This document shows positions 30,980 through 39,294 of a stretch of DNA of 64,000 nt, one piece after another; positions within the stretch are counted from its first letter, which is position 1, and every line of letters begins with the position of its first letter. The stretch spans positions 1-64,000 of the forward strand of contig JAXHUR010000003.1 in the NCBI GenBank assembly GCA_034189505.1. Direction: 5' to 3'. The position numbers and the translations under genes are program-made. Source of the stretch: Geoalkalibacter_A sp034189505 (GTDB lineage: Bacteria > Desulfobacterota > Desulfuromonadia > Desulfuromonadales > Geoalkalibacteraceae). Under the pieces are notes generated by a model. The model was not told the origin of the DNA and did not search any database. It was given only the letters and a program-made list of their open reading frames with translations.

Positions 30980-31870
30980 ATGTTCTGGTATCTCGACTAC
31001 GACGAACCGGTCTATCGGCCGCCGTCAGAAGCTCAATCGCTGATTCTGCAGATCACGCTGGGATGTTCCCAGAATCGCTGTACTTTCTGCGGCATGTACA
31101 AGACGAAGCACTTTGCCGTGCGTCCGGTCGAGGAGGTGGTGGCCCAGGTTGCCGCGATTCCGGCGACACACCGCCCAATGATTCAGCGGGTCTTTCTTGC
31201 CGACGGCGATGCCCTGGTGTATCCGCAGGAGGGTTTGGTGAAAATCCTCGATGCCCTTGATCGGATGCTGCCCAACCTGCGCCGGGTGGCAGCTTATGCT
31301 TCACCAAACAGCCTGACCACTAAGACGGTCGACGATCTGGTGCTGTTGCGGGAAAAGAAGTTGAAGCTCCTTTATTTCGGTCTGGAAAGCGGCGACGACC
31401 GGACTTTGAGCGAGGTGAACAAGGGCTACGGCGCGGATGAAATGCTCGCTTTATGCCGCAAAGCGCATGTGGCAGGGATGAAGCTTTCCGTCACCGCCAT
31501 TCTCGGACTGGCAGGGCGGGAGCGATCCGATGAACATGCAGCTGCCACCGCCCGCTGGATCAATGCCCTGTCGCCGACCTATTTTTCTCTGCTGACCTTG
31601 TTTCACCGGCACAATGACGATTTCTTCCGCTCGCTGGAACCGCTGACGCGCGGCGGCATCCTGGAAGAAGCGTTGACTCTTGTTACGCAGCTTAATCCCC
31701 TGCGGACCATTCTTCGCTCCAATCACGTCTCCAACATCCTGAATCTGGCAGGCAGCTACCCGCGGGATCGAGAAAAGATCATCTCCCAGGCGCAGGAAGC
31801 CCTGCATTTCGCGGCCCAGCGTCCCGAGTGGTACGACGAGGTCCCGGATTATCGGGAGGATCGTTTCTGA
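30980..31870 (+). CDS. Radical SAM protein
   Basis: A 296-residue radical SAM enzyme with cluster cysteines C29, C34 and C37 (GCSQNRCTFCGMY), a CX4CX2C spacing rather than the usual CX3CX2C. GLESGDDRTLSEVNKGY is a typical SAM-domain motif. No extra C-terminal Fe-S motif is seen. The family is widespread in anaerobes and its substrate is unknown. It lies 8 bp after the rhomboid gene and its stop abuts the stop of the convergent chemoreceptor gene. Confidence 0.85.
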   Translation: MFWYLDYDEPVYRPPSEAQSLILQITLGCSQNRCTFCGMYKTKHFAVRPVEEVVAQVAAIPATHRPMIQRVFLADGDALVYPQEGLVKILDALDRMLPNLRRVAAYASPNSLTTKTVDDLVLLREKKLKLLYFGLESGDDRTLSEVNKGYGADEMLALCRKAHVAGMKLSVTAILGLAGRERSDEHAAATARWINALSPTYFSLLTLFHRHNDDFFRSLEPLTRGGILEEALTLVTQLNPLRTILRSNHVSNILNLAGSYPRDREKIISQAQEALHFAAQRPEWYDEVPDYREDRF

Positions 31871-31871
31871 T

Positions 31872-33626
31872 TCAGTACACGCCCCTTTCGTTCAGGAACG
31901 GGGCGTATTCTTTGTCGGTACCCTGGATATGGTTGATCAGCCAGCCCTTGAGGAAATTGAACACCTCGGAGGAGAATACCTTTTCCCCTTTTTCGAGTTT
32001 CGCCTTGAGTTCAAGTACCCGGGCGACGAACTTTTCGTGCTCTGCCTTGTGGCTTTCATAATCGGGATAGGTCTTGTCCTTCATGAATCGCTCTTCCGTG
32101 GCGAAATGCTTTCCGGTGTATTCGATCAGGTCCACGAACAGCGGACCCATGATCTGGTCGCCCTTGCCGGTTTTCATGGCGTGGTAGAGCTTGTTGATCA
32201 TCTCCACCAGCCTCTTGTGCTGCATGTCGATCACCCCGATATTGACGCTCAAATCGTCGCTCCAATCTATGAGCGAGTGTGTAGATTCCTCTTTCCCCGT
32301 GGTTGGTTTTGTCGCCGGGGCAGGCCGATGCGTCGGCGCTGCGATCCGGGCTGGCTGGAAGCGGGGGGGGCTAGGGGATGTCGCGAACTCCCTATGTTCA
32401 AGGTTGCTTTGCTGTGCTGTGCCGTGAAACCGCTCCAGGCGTCGGTTGAGCTCCGCCGCCATGCTGGAGAGCTGCTCTGCCGCTGCCGCACTTTCTTCGG
32501 CATTGGCGGTGTTCTGCTGGGTGGCCTGATCGATCTGACCGAGGCCGATGTTGATCTGTTCGAGCCCCTGCGCCTGTTCACTGGATGCCGCCGAAATCTC
32601 TGCCGCCAGATCCGCAACCCGGGTGATGCCGGTGGTGATCTCGGAGAGTGCTTCTGCCGTCCGGTCGGCGATTTTGCTGCCGTGTTCGGCGCGGGTAACG
32701 GCGTCCTCGATCAGGGCCGAGGTTTCCTGGGCGGCTTTGGCGCTGCGAGCCGCCAGATTGCGGACCTCTTCGGCAACCACGGCAAAGCCCTTGCCGTGCT
32801 GACCGGCCCGTGCCGCCTCCACTGCGGCGTTAAGCGCCAGCAGGTTGGTCTGAAAGGCAATCTCGTCAATAGCTTTTATTATTATCGAGATGCTGTGGCC
32901 CGACTCATTGATGGCGGCCATAGCGTTGACCATTTCGCTCATTTGCTGGTTGCCGCGGTCGGCGCTCTCGCGTGCCTGCCCGGCCAGCGTGCTGGCCTGC
33001 CCCGCGTTGTCGGCGTTGAGCTGGGTCTGCGATGTGATCTGGTTCATGGAGGCCGATATCTCCTGCAGGGAAGCGGCCTGTTCCGTGGCCCCCTGCGACA
33101 GGCTCTGGCTGGAATCTGCGACCTGTGATGCAGCCGAGCCGATCTGATGGCCCACTCGCCCGATCTGCCCGATAAGGGAGCCCATCTCATCACTGAGGGC
33201 TCGCAGGGCATGGCGCAAGATATCCTCGCTGTCGAGGGGCCGGATACTTTCATCGAAGTGTCCGCGGGACATCTTCCGCAAGCTCGCGACGATTTCTTTT
33301 TCCAGGCTTTGACCAAGCGCATCGAGCGAGGTGCTCAGCCGCCCGATTTCATCGTTGCGCTTGAGTTCCAGCGGTAGTGTTTTTCTGCCTCTGCGCAGAT
33401 TTTCAGCCTGCGCGCACAGTGCCTTCAACGGTGCGCTGAGACCGCGGGCAAGAAGCAAAGTGGCAGCTATCGCTGCGAGTGCGCCCACACCCGATATCGT
33501 CATCACCAACAATGCGCCGCCCTGGGAACCCTCAGCACCGAGGCCGCTCCAGCCAATGATGCCGGTCAGGACAAAAAGCAAAGCCAGGACAACAAAGGTT
33601 CCCGTTAATTTTACCGAAACATTCAT
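31872..33626 (-). CDS. Methyl-accepting chemotaxis protein fused to a C-terminal hemerythrin
   Basis: A 584-residue protein from ATG 33626 (GGGAG upstream; the longer frame to 33761 contains the promoter). The N-terminus has two transmembrane helices at about residues 7-27 and 35-60, with almost no periplasmic loop between them. A HAMP region follows, then the MCP signalling domain with the hairpin tip DEIAFQTNLLALNAAVEAARA. A Pro/Ala-rich linker (about 440-470) leads to a bacteriohemerythrin domain (about 480-584) with all ligands visible: QHKRL, GKHFATEE, SHKAEHEKF and NHIQGTDKEY. It should sense O2 or redox state in the cytoplasm and signal to CheA. Confidence 0.93.
   Translation of the reverse strand: MNVSVKLTGTFVVLALLFVLTGIIGWSGLGAEGSQGGALLVMTISGVGALAAIAATLLLARGLSAPLKALCAQAENLRRGRKTLPLELKRNDEIGRLSTSLDALGQSLEKEIVASLRKMSRGHFDESIRPLDSEDILRHALRALSDEMGSLIGQIGRVGHQIGSAASQVADSSQSLSQGATEQAASLQEISASMNQITSQTQLNADNAGQASTLAGQARESADRGNQQMSEMVNAMAAINESGHSISIIIKAIDEIAFQTNLLALNAAVEAARAGQHGKGFAVVAEEVRNLAARSAKAAQETSALIEDAVTRAEHGSKIADRTAEALSEITTGITRVADLAAEISAASSEQAQGLEQINIGLGQIDQATQQNTANAEESAAAAEQLSSMAAELNRRLERFHGTAQQSNLEHREFATSPSPPRFQPARIAAPTHRPAPATKPTTGKEESTHSLIDWSDDLSVNIGVIDMQHKRLVEMINKLYHAMKTGKGDQIMGPLFVDLIEYTGKHFATEERFMKDKTYPDYESHKAEHEKFVARVLELKAKLEKGEKVFSSEVFNFLKGWLINHIQGTDKEYAPFLNERGVY
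31879..31906 (+). terminator. Possible terminator hairpin at the radical SAM / chemoreceptor junction
   Basis: ACGCCCC pairs with GGGGCGT across a 14-nt loop, followed by ATTCTTT. It lies inside the 3' end of the convergent chemoreceptor gene and directly after the radical SAM stop. Confidence 0.35.
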
Positions 33627-33690
33627 TCTCAACTCCCGCCTGATTAACCCCGTGGGTCGCTCATATTCCTGTGGGTGACAAACTCTGCTC

Positions 33691-33720
33691 AGTATAACCC
33701 CTCTGGTTTGAATATGGCAA
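33691..33720 (-). promoter_or_regulatory. Sigma70-type promoter for the chemoreceptor-hemerythrin gene
   Basis: On the minus strand TTGCCA (33720-33715), an 18-bp spacer and TATACT (33696-33691), about 65 bp upstream of the ATG. Confidence 0.55.
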
Positions 33721-33794
33721 TGATAATTTGTTAACTTTTGGCAGGGGAGGGCTCTGCTCACTTCTCTCCAGCGTGGGGTGGGAAAGCGGCGGAG

Positions 33795-34427
33795 CTATTC
33801 TGGGGTATTGATCGCTTTGAGCAGGCTGTCGGCGGCCATTGCCGGATCTGAGGCGGCTAGAACGGCGCGGATCAGGGCAACGCCCTGAACGCCGGCGGAA
33901 AGCACCTCGGGCAGGTTGTGGTGCTCAATGCCGCCCAGACCAAAAACGGGCAGGGGGGAGGAAAGGCAGGCGCAGCGCAGCGCCTCAACCCCCTGCGGTG
34001 GACCGAAGCGGGCTTTGGAGGGGGTTTCGAATACTGGACCGAAGGTGACAAAATCCGCGCCGCTTTCATGGGCGGAGCGGATTTGATGTTGAGTGTGGGT
34101 GGACACCCCGATCAGGTATCGAGGACCAAGAACCTTGCGCGCCACAGCCGGCGGCAGAGAGTGTTCGCCCAGGTGCACCCCGTCGGCTTGGACCGCCAGC
34201 GCCAGGTCGAGACGGTCATTGATCAGAAGGCGCGCTCCGTACCGGGCGGTCAGATCCCGCAGGGCGCAGGCCAGGGGATAGAGTTGTGCGGCGCTGAGAT
34301 CTTTTTCCCGCAGCTGTACCGCCCGTACACCGCCGGCAAGAGCGGCCTCCACAGCTTTAACCAGGGTGCGTCCCGCGGGCAGGCAGGTGCGGTCGGTGAT
34401 CAGGTAAAGAGAAAAATCCACCGCCAT
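33795..34427 (-). CDS. thiE: Thiamine-phosphate synthase
   Basis: A 210-residue TIM barrel that joins the pyrimidine and thiazole phosphates to make thiamine phosphate. Motifs: LYLITDRT, GVRAVQLREKDLSAAQLY, LLINDRLDLALAVQADGVHLG and FGPVFETPSKA. It is the last gene of the thi operon, 18 bp behind thiH. No thiD or thiC is in the window. Confidence 0.95.
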   Translation of the reverse strand: MAVDFSLYLITDRTCLPAGRTLVKAVEAALAGGVRAVQLREKDLSAAQLYPLACALRDLTARYGARLLINDRLDLALAVQADGVHLGEHSLPPAVARKVLGPRYLIGVSTHTQHQIRSAHESGADFVTFGPVFETPSKARFGPPQGVEALRCACLSSPLPVFGLGGIEHHNLPEVLSAGVQGVALIRAVLAASDPAMAADSLLKAINTPE

Positions 34428-34445
34428 GGCATTTATGATCCGTAT

Positions 34446-35573
34446 CTACTGCTCAGCAGTACGGTCGAGAAACGCGCCGTCCCAGTCTTTCCACACCGCT
34501 TCATAACCCTTGGCACGGATCAGGCGGCAGACTTCGGCAGGAGAGCGGTCATCATCGATGGCGAACTGCTGGGTGCTGTGGTTGGGGTCTGAATATCCTC
34601 CCGGTGCGGTGCAGGAGCCGGCACTCATCTGGGTGATACCCAGTGGCAGCAGATTGTCGCGCAGGGCGGCACTCTCGCGGGTCGACAGAACCAGCCCGGC
34701 ATCCGGGAGCAGCAGGCGCAGAGCGCACAAAAGTTGAACGAACTGGCGGTCGGAAACCGGGTGGAGCGGGGAAAAACCACCGTCAGCCGGCCGAATGCGC
34801 GGGAAAGAGACCGAAACCTGGGTGCGCCAGTAATGACGGGAAAGAAACAGGGCGTGCAGCCCGGTCAGGAAACCTTCACTGCGAAAGCGGCCGAGCCCGA
34901 GCAGCGAGCCGATGCCGATGCGGCGCAGGCCCGCCTGGCCGCCGCGCTCGGGTGTCGCCAGGCGAAAATCGAAATCGCTCTTTTTGCCGAAGGGGTGCAT
35001 GCGCGCATAAAGATCCCGGTCGTAGGTCTCCTGGTAGATGGTCAATCCGTCGACCCCCGAGTCCACCATCTGGCGGTAGCCCTCGGTTTCCATTGGGTAG
35101 ACTTCGATGCTGATGGAGCTGAACAGCGGGCGCAGGCGCCGTGCCGCTGCGGCCAGGTAATCGTTATCCACCGCTTTGGGCGACTCGCCGGTCACCAGCA
35201 GGATGTGACGAAAACCCTGCGCATGGAGATAGCGCGCTTCTTTTTCCACGGCCTTGAGGCTCAGGGTGTGACGCGGCACGCGGTTGCGGGCGCTGAAACC
35301 GCAGTAAAGGCAACCGTTGAGGCACTCGTTGGAGATGTAGAGAGGCGCGTAAAGCAGGATATTGTGCCCGAAGCGCTGCACCGTGATGGCGTGAGCTTTC
35401 TGCGCCATGGATTCAACGAACTCTTCGGCGGCGGGCGACAGCAGCGCCATCAATTCATCCGGCCCCGGCCGCTCAACCGCCAGGGCGCGCTGTACGTCCT
35501 GCGCTTTTTGAGTGCGGATCGTTTCTTCGAGGCGATCGATATCGTATTGTTTCAGGAAGTCGAGGAAAGTCAT
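34446..35573 (-). CDS. thiH: 2-iminoacetate synthase ThiH
   Basis: A 375-residue radical SAM enzyme that splits tyrosine to make dehydroglycine (2-iminoacetate) for the thiazole ring. The cluster cysteines are C84, C88 and C91 in ECLNGCLYCGF (CX3CX2C). ThiH-typical sequences include YEVYPMETEGYRQM-like SIEVYPMETEGY, LTIYQETYD and SVSFPRIRP. It is the anaerobic, oxygen-sensitive alternative to glycine oxidase ThiO. It lies between thiG and thiE. Confidence 0.95.
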   Translation of the reverse strand: MTFLDFLKQYDIDRLEETIRTQKAQDVQRALAVERPGPDELMALLSPAAEEFVESMAQKAHAITVQRFGHNILLYAPLYISNECLNGCLYCGFSARNRVPRHTLSLKAVEKEARYLHAQGFRHILLVTGESPKAVDNDYLAAAARRLRPLFSSISIEVYPMETEGYRQMVDSGVDGLTIYQETYDRDLYARMHPFGKKSDFDFRLATPERGGQAGLRRIGIGSLLGLGRFRSEGFLTGLHALFLSRHYWRTQVSVSFPRIRPADGGFSPLHPVSDRQFVQLLCALRLLLPDAGLVLSTRESAALRDNLLPLGITQMSAGSCTAPGGYSDPNHSTQQFAIDDDRSPAEVCRLIRAKGYEAVWKDWDGAFLDRTAEQ

Positions 35574-35616
35574 GTGGTGTCCCTCAGGCCCGTTACAGCC
35601 TGCATCTAATCAGGTA

Positions 35617-36393
35617 TCAATCGTGGAGAAAACCGGTCAGGGGGCTCGAGGCCCGTGCCTTCTGTCTCTGCTCTCCCAGCCCTGCAAGGAAGGCCTCTCT
35701 CCCCGCCTGAACGCCTTTTTTGAAGGCGGCGCCCATGGCGCCGGGGTTAAGAGAGACGGCCAGGGCGGTGTTGACCAGCACCGCGTCGGCGCCCATCTCC
35801 ATGGCTGCGGCTGCATGGGAGGGAGCTCCGAGCCCGGCATCGATCACCACCGGAACGACGGCCTGCTCGATAATGATGCGGATCTGGTCGCGGGTGCGCA
35901 GCCCCCGGTTGGTCCCGATGGGGGCGCCGAGCGGCATCACGGTGGCGGTGCCGGCTTCCTGCAGGTGCTTGGCCAGCACCGGGTCGGCGTTGATATAGGG
36001 CAGCACGGTGAACCCTTCCTTGACCAGAATTCGGGCGGCTTTCAGGGTTTCAATGGGATCGGGCAGCAGGTAATAGGGGTCGGGGGTGACCTCCAGCTTG
36101 ACCCAGGGCTCGCACCCGGCCGCGCGCGCCAACCGGGCCAGCCGCACCGCTTCCTCGGCGTCGCGCGCGCCGCTGGTGTTGGGCAGCAGCAGGTAGCGGT
36201 CGCGGTCGATATGGGAGAGCATGCTGTCCCCGGGGTTCTCGATATCAACCCGCCGCAGGGCGACGGTGACGATTTCGCAGCCCGAACCTTGCATGGCTTC
36301 AACCATCGCTTTGTTGGAGGAAAATTTTCCGGTCCCGACCAGCAGGCGTGAGGTGAATGTGCGCCCGCCGATCACCAGTGAGTCGTTCGTCAT
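35617..36393 (-). CDS. thiG: Thiazole synthase ThiG
   Basis: A 258-residue TIM barrel that forms the thiazole phosphate from DXP, dehydroglycine and ThiS thiocarboxylate. It has TFTSRLLVGTGKFSS, WVKLEVTPDPYYLLPD with the Schiff-base Lys, and VVIDAGLGAPSHAA. ATG 36393 is preferred because AAGGAAAGG lies about 11 bp upstream; a GTG at 36405 overlaps that ribosome site. thiS is 46 bp upstream and thiH 43 bp downstream. Confidence 0.95.
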   Translation of the reverse strand: MTNDSLVIGGRTFTSRLLVGTGKFSSNKAMVEAMQGSGCEIVTVALRRVDIENPGDSMLSHIDRDRYLLLPNTSGARDAEEAVRLARLARAAGCEPWVKLEVTPDPYYLLPDPIETLKAARILVKEGFTVLPYINADPVLAKHLQEAGTATVMPLGAPIGTNRGLRTRDQIRIIIEQAVVPVVIDAGLGAPSHAAAAMEMGADAVLVNTALAVSLNPGAMGAAFKKGVQAGREAFLAGLGEQRQKARASSPLTGFLHD

Positions 36394-36439
36394 GGTATGG
36401 GTCACCTTTCCTTGAGGTATTGTTTAAATTCTGTTCGGC

Positions 36440-36640
36440 TCAGCCGCCGCCGACGAATTGAACGATTTCAAGCCGGTCTCCGTCTTCAAGGACGGTCGCC
36501 TCAAAGTCCTCGCGTTCGGCGATGATCTGATTGCGTTCAACCGCGAGGCTGCGGGCGTCCATTTTCATCTCGCTGAGCAGCTGTGCCAGGGTCAGTCCGT
36601 CTGCGACTTCGCGCTCGCGGCCATTGACGGTAATCTTCAT
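36440..36640 (-). CDS. thiS: Sulfur carrier protein ThiS
   Basis: A 66-residue ubiquitin-like carrier ending in FVGGG, with the C-terminal Gly-Gly needed for adenylation by ThiF and thiocarboxylate formation. The N-terminus MKITVNGREREV and DGDRLEIVQ are typical. AAGGAGCT precedes its ATG. It lies between thiF and thiG. Confidence 0.93.
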   Translation of the reverse strand: MKITVNGREREVADGLTLAQLLSEMKMDARSLAVERNQIIAEREDFEATVLEDGDRLEIVQFVGGG

Positions 36641-36660
36641 GATGTCCGAGCTCCTTTTGG

Positions 36661-37467
36661 TCAGCAGGGTTCCTCGCCCAGCAGCAGACGCACCACGGCG
36701 TTGGCCTGATGATGGGCCGCAATTCCAACCCGTGGCGCCATCAGCCCTTCGCCGGGGCGGGCGGCGTTTTCACCGTCGCCGACGAGGACCAGGTTGCGTC
36801 CGGCGCGCCGTGTGACCACCGTATTGGAGGGATGGCAGCCCGCCAGTCCGGATGCGGCGACGACGGGGCGTTCTGGGAAATGACGCCGGAAGGTTTCCAC
36901 CAGCATCGCTTTCTGCTGCGCGAGGTCAAACGCTTCGACCAGGATCTGCGCCTGTGAGAAAACTTCGGCGACATTGCCAGGCGTCAGGCGCAGGTGAACG
37001 GGAGTCGCTGTGACGCACGGGTTGACGCGGGCGAGTGTTTCGGCCAGCGCTTCGACTTTCGGCTGACCGATCTGGTCGACAAAGTACTGCTGGCGGTTGA
37101 GGTTCGAGGGTTCGACCACGTCGAAGTCGACCAGGATCAGGTGCCCAACCCCGATGCGGGCCAGGGCCATGGCCGCATGTGAGCCGAGCCCGCCCACACC
37201 GGCGATGCCGACGCAGGCCGCGCGCAGCTTTTCATGCACGCCCGGTGTGTGGCGCGCCCGCATCAGCGCATCGAGTTCATCCGCGGCGGGAATTTCGCCG
37301 CGCCGGATCAGGATGACCTGGTCGCCAGAAGCCAGCGGCAGGTCGTCCGCGGCCGGGAATCCGTTGACGATCAGGACATCGGCCCGCGGCTTGAACCGGT
37401 CGCGGATCTGGTGAAGAGACGCTTCATCCGCAACGGTTTGTTTTTTTTCGTTGATCAGAATGTCCAT
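36661..37467 (-). CDS. thiF: ThiS adenylyltransferase ThiF with an N-terminal ThiS-like domain
   Basis: A 268-residue E1-like enzyme. Residues about 1-65 look like an extra ubiquitin-fold domain (MDILINEKKQTV, DVLIVNGFPAADDLPLASGD) that does not end in Gly-Gly. Residues 75-268 are the ThiF/MoeB fold: VGIAGVGGLGSHAAMALAR nucleotide loop, LILVDFDVVEPSNLNRQQYF, and a C-terminal part with ASGLAGCHPSN. Two CxxC zinc pairs of MoeB are not seen. It activates ThiS with ATP. It is the first gene after the TPP riboswitch. Confidence 0.9.
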   Translation of the reverse strand: MDILINEKKQTVADEASLHQIRDRFKPRADVLIVNGFPAADDLPLASGDQVILIRRGEIPAADELDALMRARHTPGVHEKLRAACVGIAGVGGLGSHAAMALARIGVGHLILVDFDVVEPSNLNRQQYFVDQIGQPKVEALAETLARVNPCVTATPVHLRLTPGNVAEVFSQAQILVEAFDLAQQKAMLVETFRRHFPERPVVAASGLAGCHPSNTVVTRRAGRNLVLVGDGENAARPGEGLMAPRVGIAAHHQANAVVRLLLGEEPC

Positions 37468-37520
37468 GCAATGATGGCCTGTCTTTGAATGGCATGCATA
37501 ATGGGGGGAGGGGTGAACGG

Positions 37521-37542
37521 AAAAAGGCCGCGAATGCGGCCT
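37521..37542 (-). terminator. Attenuator terminator in the thi leader
   Basis: On the minus strand AGGCCGC-ATTC-GCGGCCT is a perfect 7-bp hairpin with a tetraloop followed by TTTTTCC. It lies between the TPP aptamer and thiF, as expected for transcriptional control. The GCGGC/GGCC segments at the 3' side of the aptamer could form the competing anti-terminator; that pairing is my inference. Confidence 0.85.
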
Positions 37543-37577
37543 GGTCGGAATGCAGATCTAATAGAGTCTGTGGCCGA

Positions 37578-37680
37578 CGCCGCTTCCCTCCGCCGGTGCA
37601 AGCCGGATCAGGTTCCAAGGGTCTTCCGCGACACCATCGTGCCGGCGGAACTCTCAGTTTCCACTCCCCTAGGGCGTTCG
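37578..37680 (-). ncRNA. TPP riboswitch (THI element) controlling thiFSGHE
   Basis: Read on the minus strand, the conserved aptamer blocks appear in order: the 5' AGGGGAGT, CTGAGA, a variable stem with GCCGGCACGATGGTGTCGC, then ACCCTTGGAACCTGATC, and the 3' GGCGGAGGGAAG. This is the THI-box signature for thiamine pyrophosphate binding. With the attenuator at 37521-37542 it should stop transcription of the thi genes when TPP is plentiful. Confidence 0.96.
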
Positions 37681-37704
37681 TTCTGTACTGTGTTGTGAGT
37701 TTCT

Positions 37705-37734
37705 ACGCTATCACTTGGTTCCAGCGTCCGTCAA
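37705..37734 (-). promoter_or_regulatory. Probable promoter of the thi operon
   Basis: On the minus strand TTGACG (37734-37729), an 18-bp spacer and a weak -10 TAGCGT (37710-37705). It would start the transcript about 20 nt before the TPP aptamer, which fits. Confidence 0.45.
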
Positions 37735-37901
37735 TATTTTTTCGACGACGCATGATCGTCAAACAATACTTCAATCGGCGTTTTTCATTGTCACCTGAGC
37801 GGGTTGTGCTCTATCATTAGAAATTACGCCAAATCCTTTTGTTCTGTCTTGAACACTTAGTTGTTAGTTGTCGAAATCACAAGCACGGAAGGATAAAGAC
37901 G

Positions 37902-38225
37902 ATGACAATTTCCGAGCGATATCGCAAGTTGTATCAGGATATTCTGGTCTTTTCGCAGGGCTTTCAGGGCGAATGCTGCGCGGAAGCAGAGCGCGTGCCG
38001 CAGCAGTTGTTTGAAAAAGCTCTGGGTGAACTGGCGCCTTTTGACGAGGCCGTGGGAGAGATCCCCCGCATCCGCCTGGAGGAGAAGCTCACCCCCGTAC
38101 TGCTTAAAAGCCATTCCGTGCTTGATCGTGCGCGGCGGCTGCTTGACGAAGGAGGAGAATCCGACAGGGCGGCTGAAGTATGGGAGCTTGAGCAGCAGAT
38201 TTATCGGTTATTGAATGACCTTTGA
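37902..38225 (+). CDS. Small helical protein of unknown function
   Basis: A 107-residue protein from ATG 37902 behind GGAAGGA. It is acidic and predicted almost wholly helical, with SERYRKLYQDILVFSQGF, EKLTPVLLKSHSVLDRARRLL and a C-terminal WELEQQIYRLLNDL helix. Two adjacent Cys (about residues 26-27) lie in QGECCAEA. No family recognised. It is the first gene of the plus-strand run that contains the degenerate AAA protein 150 bp downstream. Confidence 0.65.
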   Translation: MTISERYRKLYQDILVFSQGFQGECCAEAERVPQQLFEKALGELAPFDEAVGEIPRIRLEEKLTPVLLKSHSVLDRARRLLDEGGESDRAAEVWELEQQIYRLLNDL

Positions 38226-38374
38226 TGGCATGTAAGTTGCTGCCTGTTTGCTATCTGTTTTGTTGCCGACGGTCCACCCGGCGTATCTATGGGCGGCGAT
38301 TCGTTGGAGGCGTCGATTCCCTTTTACTGTTTTTACCCAAGCCATCCCAAGCGAAAGGATTGGTTGCAAACGCC

Positions 38375-39256
38375 ATGCATCGCAAATTGAGCAATATCTT
38401 TTATGAAGTTCGTGACCCCGTTCTGGAGTGGGACGATATCGGCGGCTATTCGGAAGTCAAGCAGACTCTACGCGAAATGGTCTGCCTGCCGCTGATGAAG
38501 CCGGAATTGATCTCTCTGCACAATCTCGGCCTGCCCGCCGGAGTGATGATGTGGGGCCCTTTGGGAACCGGCATCACTATGCTGGCCGAGGCTTGCGCGC
38601 GCGAGGCCGGAGTCTCCTTCGTCTATGTCTCCGGGCAGGAGATGCTGGGCAAGGGCGGCGAGCTGGTGGAAGCTTTCGACTGCGCCGTGCATGAAGCGCC
38701 CTGCGTGCTGTTTGTCTCGGATTGCGAGTGGCTTGCCCCCCGCGCGGGTTGCGATTACGAGTGGGGGCCGGGAAACTTTCGGGCGATTCCGCCCACCTTT
38801 GCCGACAAAGACCTGTCGCGACTCTTTATCGAACAGGTCGACCGCATTAACAGTGTGGCTGATGTGGCGCTGATGGGCTCCTGCTATCGCATCGATACGG
38901 TCGATCAGGCGTTGATCAAGGAGAAGAAGCGCTTTAACCGCAAGGTGTTTGTGCCGCCGCCGACTGCGAAGGATCGCGAGGGGATGCTTGAAATCTACCT
39001 CAAGCGCATGCCCAATCTGGCGGATGACGTCGACCGGCGCGCCCTGGCCGAGGCGGCTGAAGGCTATGTCGGATGGGATATCGAAAGCCTTTGCAAGCGT
39101 GCGACAGTCAATGCCATCAAGGAAGATTCCCGCATTGTGACCATGGCTCATTTCACGAAAGCCCTGGAAGAGATCCGCCCTTTTCTGACCCCCGATATGA
39201 CGGAGAAGTATCACCGGATCCGCACCATGGACTGTCCCCATCATTATGAATTCTGA
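38375..39256 (+). CDS. AAA+ family protein with degenerate ATPase motifs (pseudo-ATPase)
   Basis: A 293-residue protein with the opening of CDC48/FtsH-type AAA domains, WDDIGGYSEVKQTLREMV. The nucleotide motifs are altered: Walker A is GPLGTGITM (residues 61-69), with Ile67 where Lys binds phosphate; Walker B is VLFVSDCE (111-118), with Cys117 where the catalytic Glu should follow Asp; sensor 1 has SC in place of TN (MGSCYR). The small lid helical domain (VGWDIESLCKRATVNAI) is well kept. It probably does not hydrolyse ATP and may act as a scaffold or adaptor. Start chosen at ATG 38375, which begins close to the domain; its ribosome site is distant, so the frame up to 38222 is possible. Confidence 0.75.
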   Translation: MHRKLSNIFYEVRDPVLEWDDIGGYSEVKQTLREMVCLPLMKPELISLHNLGLPAGVMMWGPLGTGITMLAEACAREAGVSFVYVSGQEMLGKGGELVEAFDCAVHEAPCVLFVSDCEWLAPRAGCDYEWGPGNFRAIPPTFADKDLSRLFIEQVDRINSVADVALMGSCYRIDTVDQALIKEKKRFNRKVFVPPPTAKDREGMLEIYLKRMPNLADDVDRRALAEAAEGYVGWDIESLCKRATVNAIKEDSRIVTMAHFTKALEEIRPFLTPDMTEKYHRIRTMDCPHHYEF

Positions 39257-39294
39257 TTATACCCGAACCTCTGCCTCCGGATGCGAGATCGACC

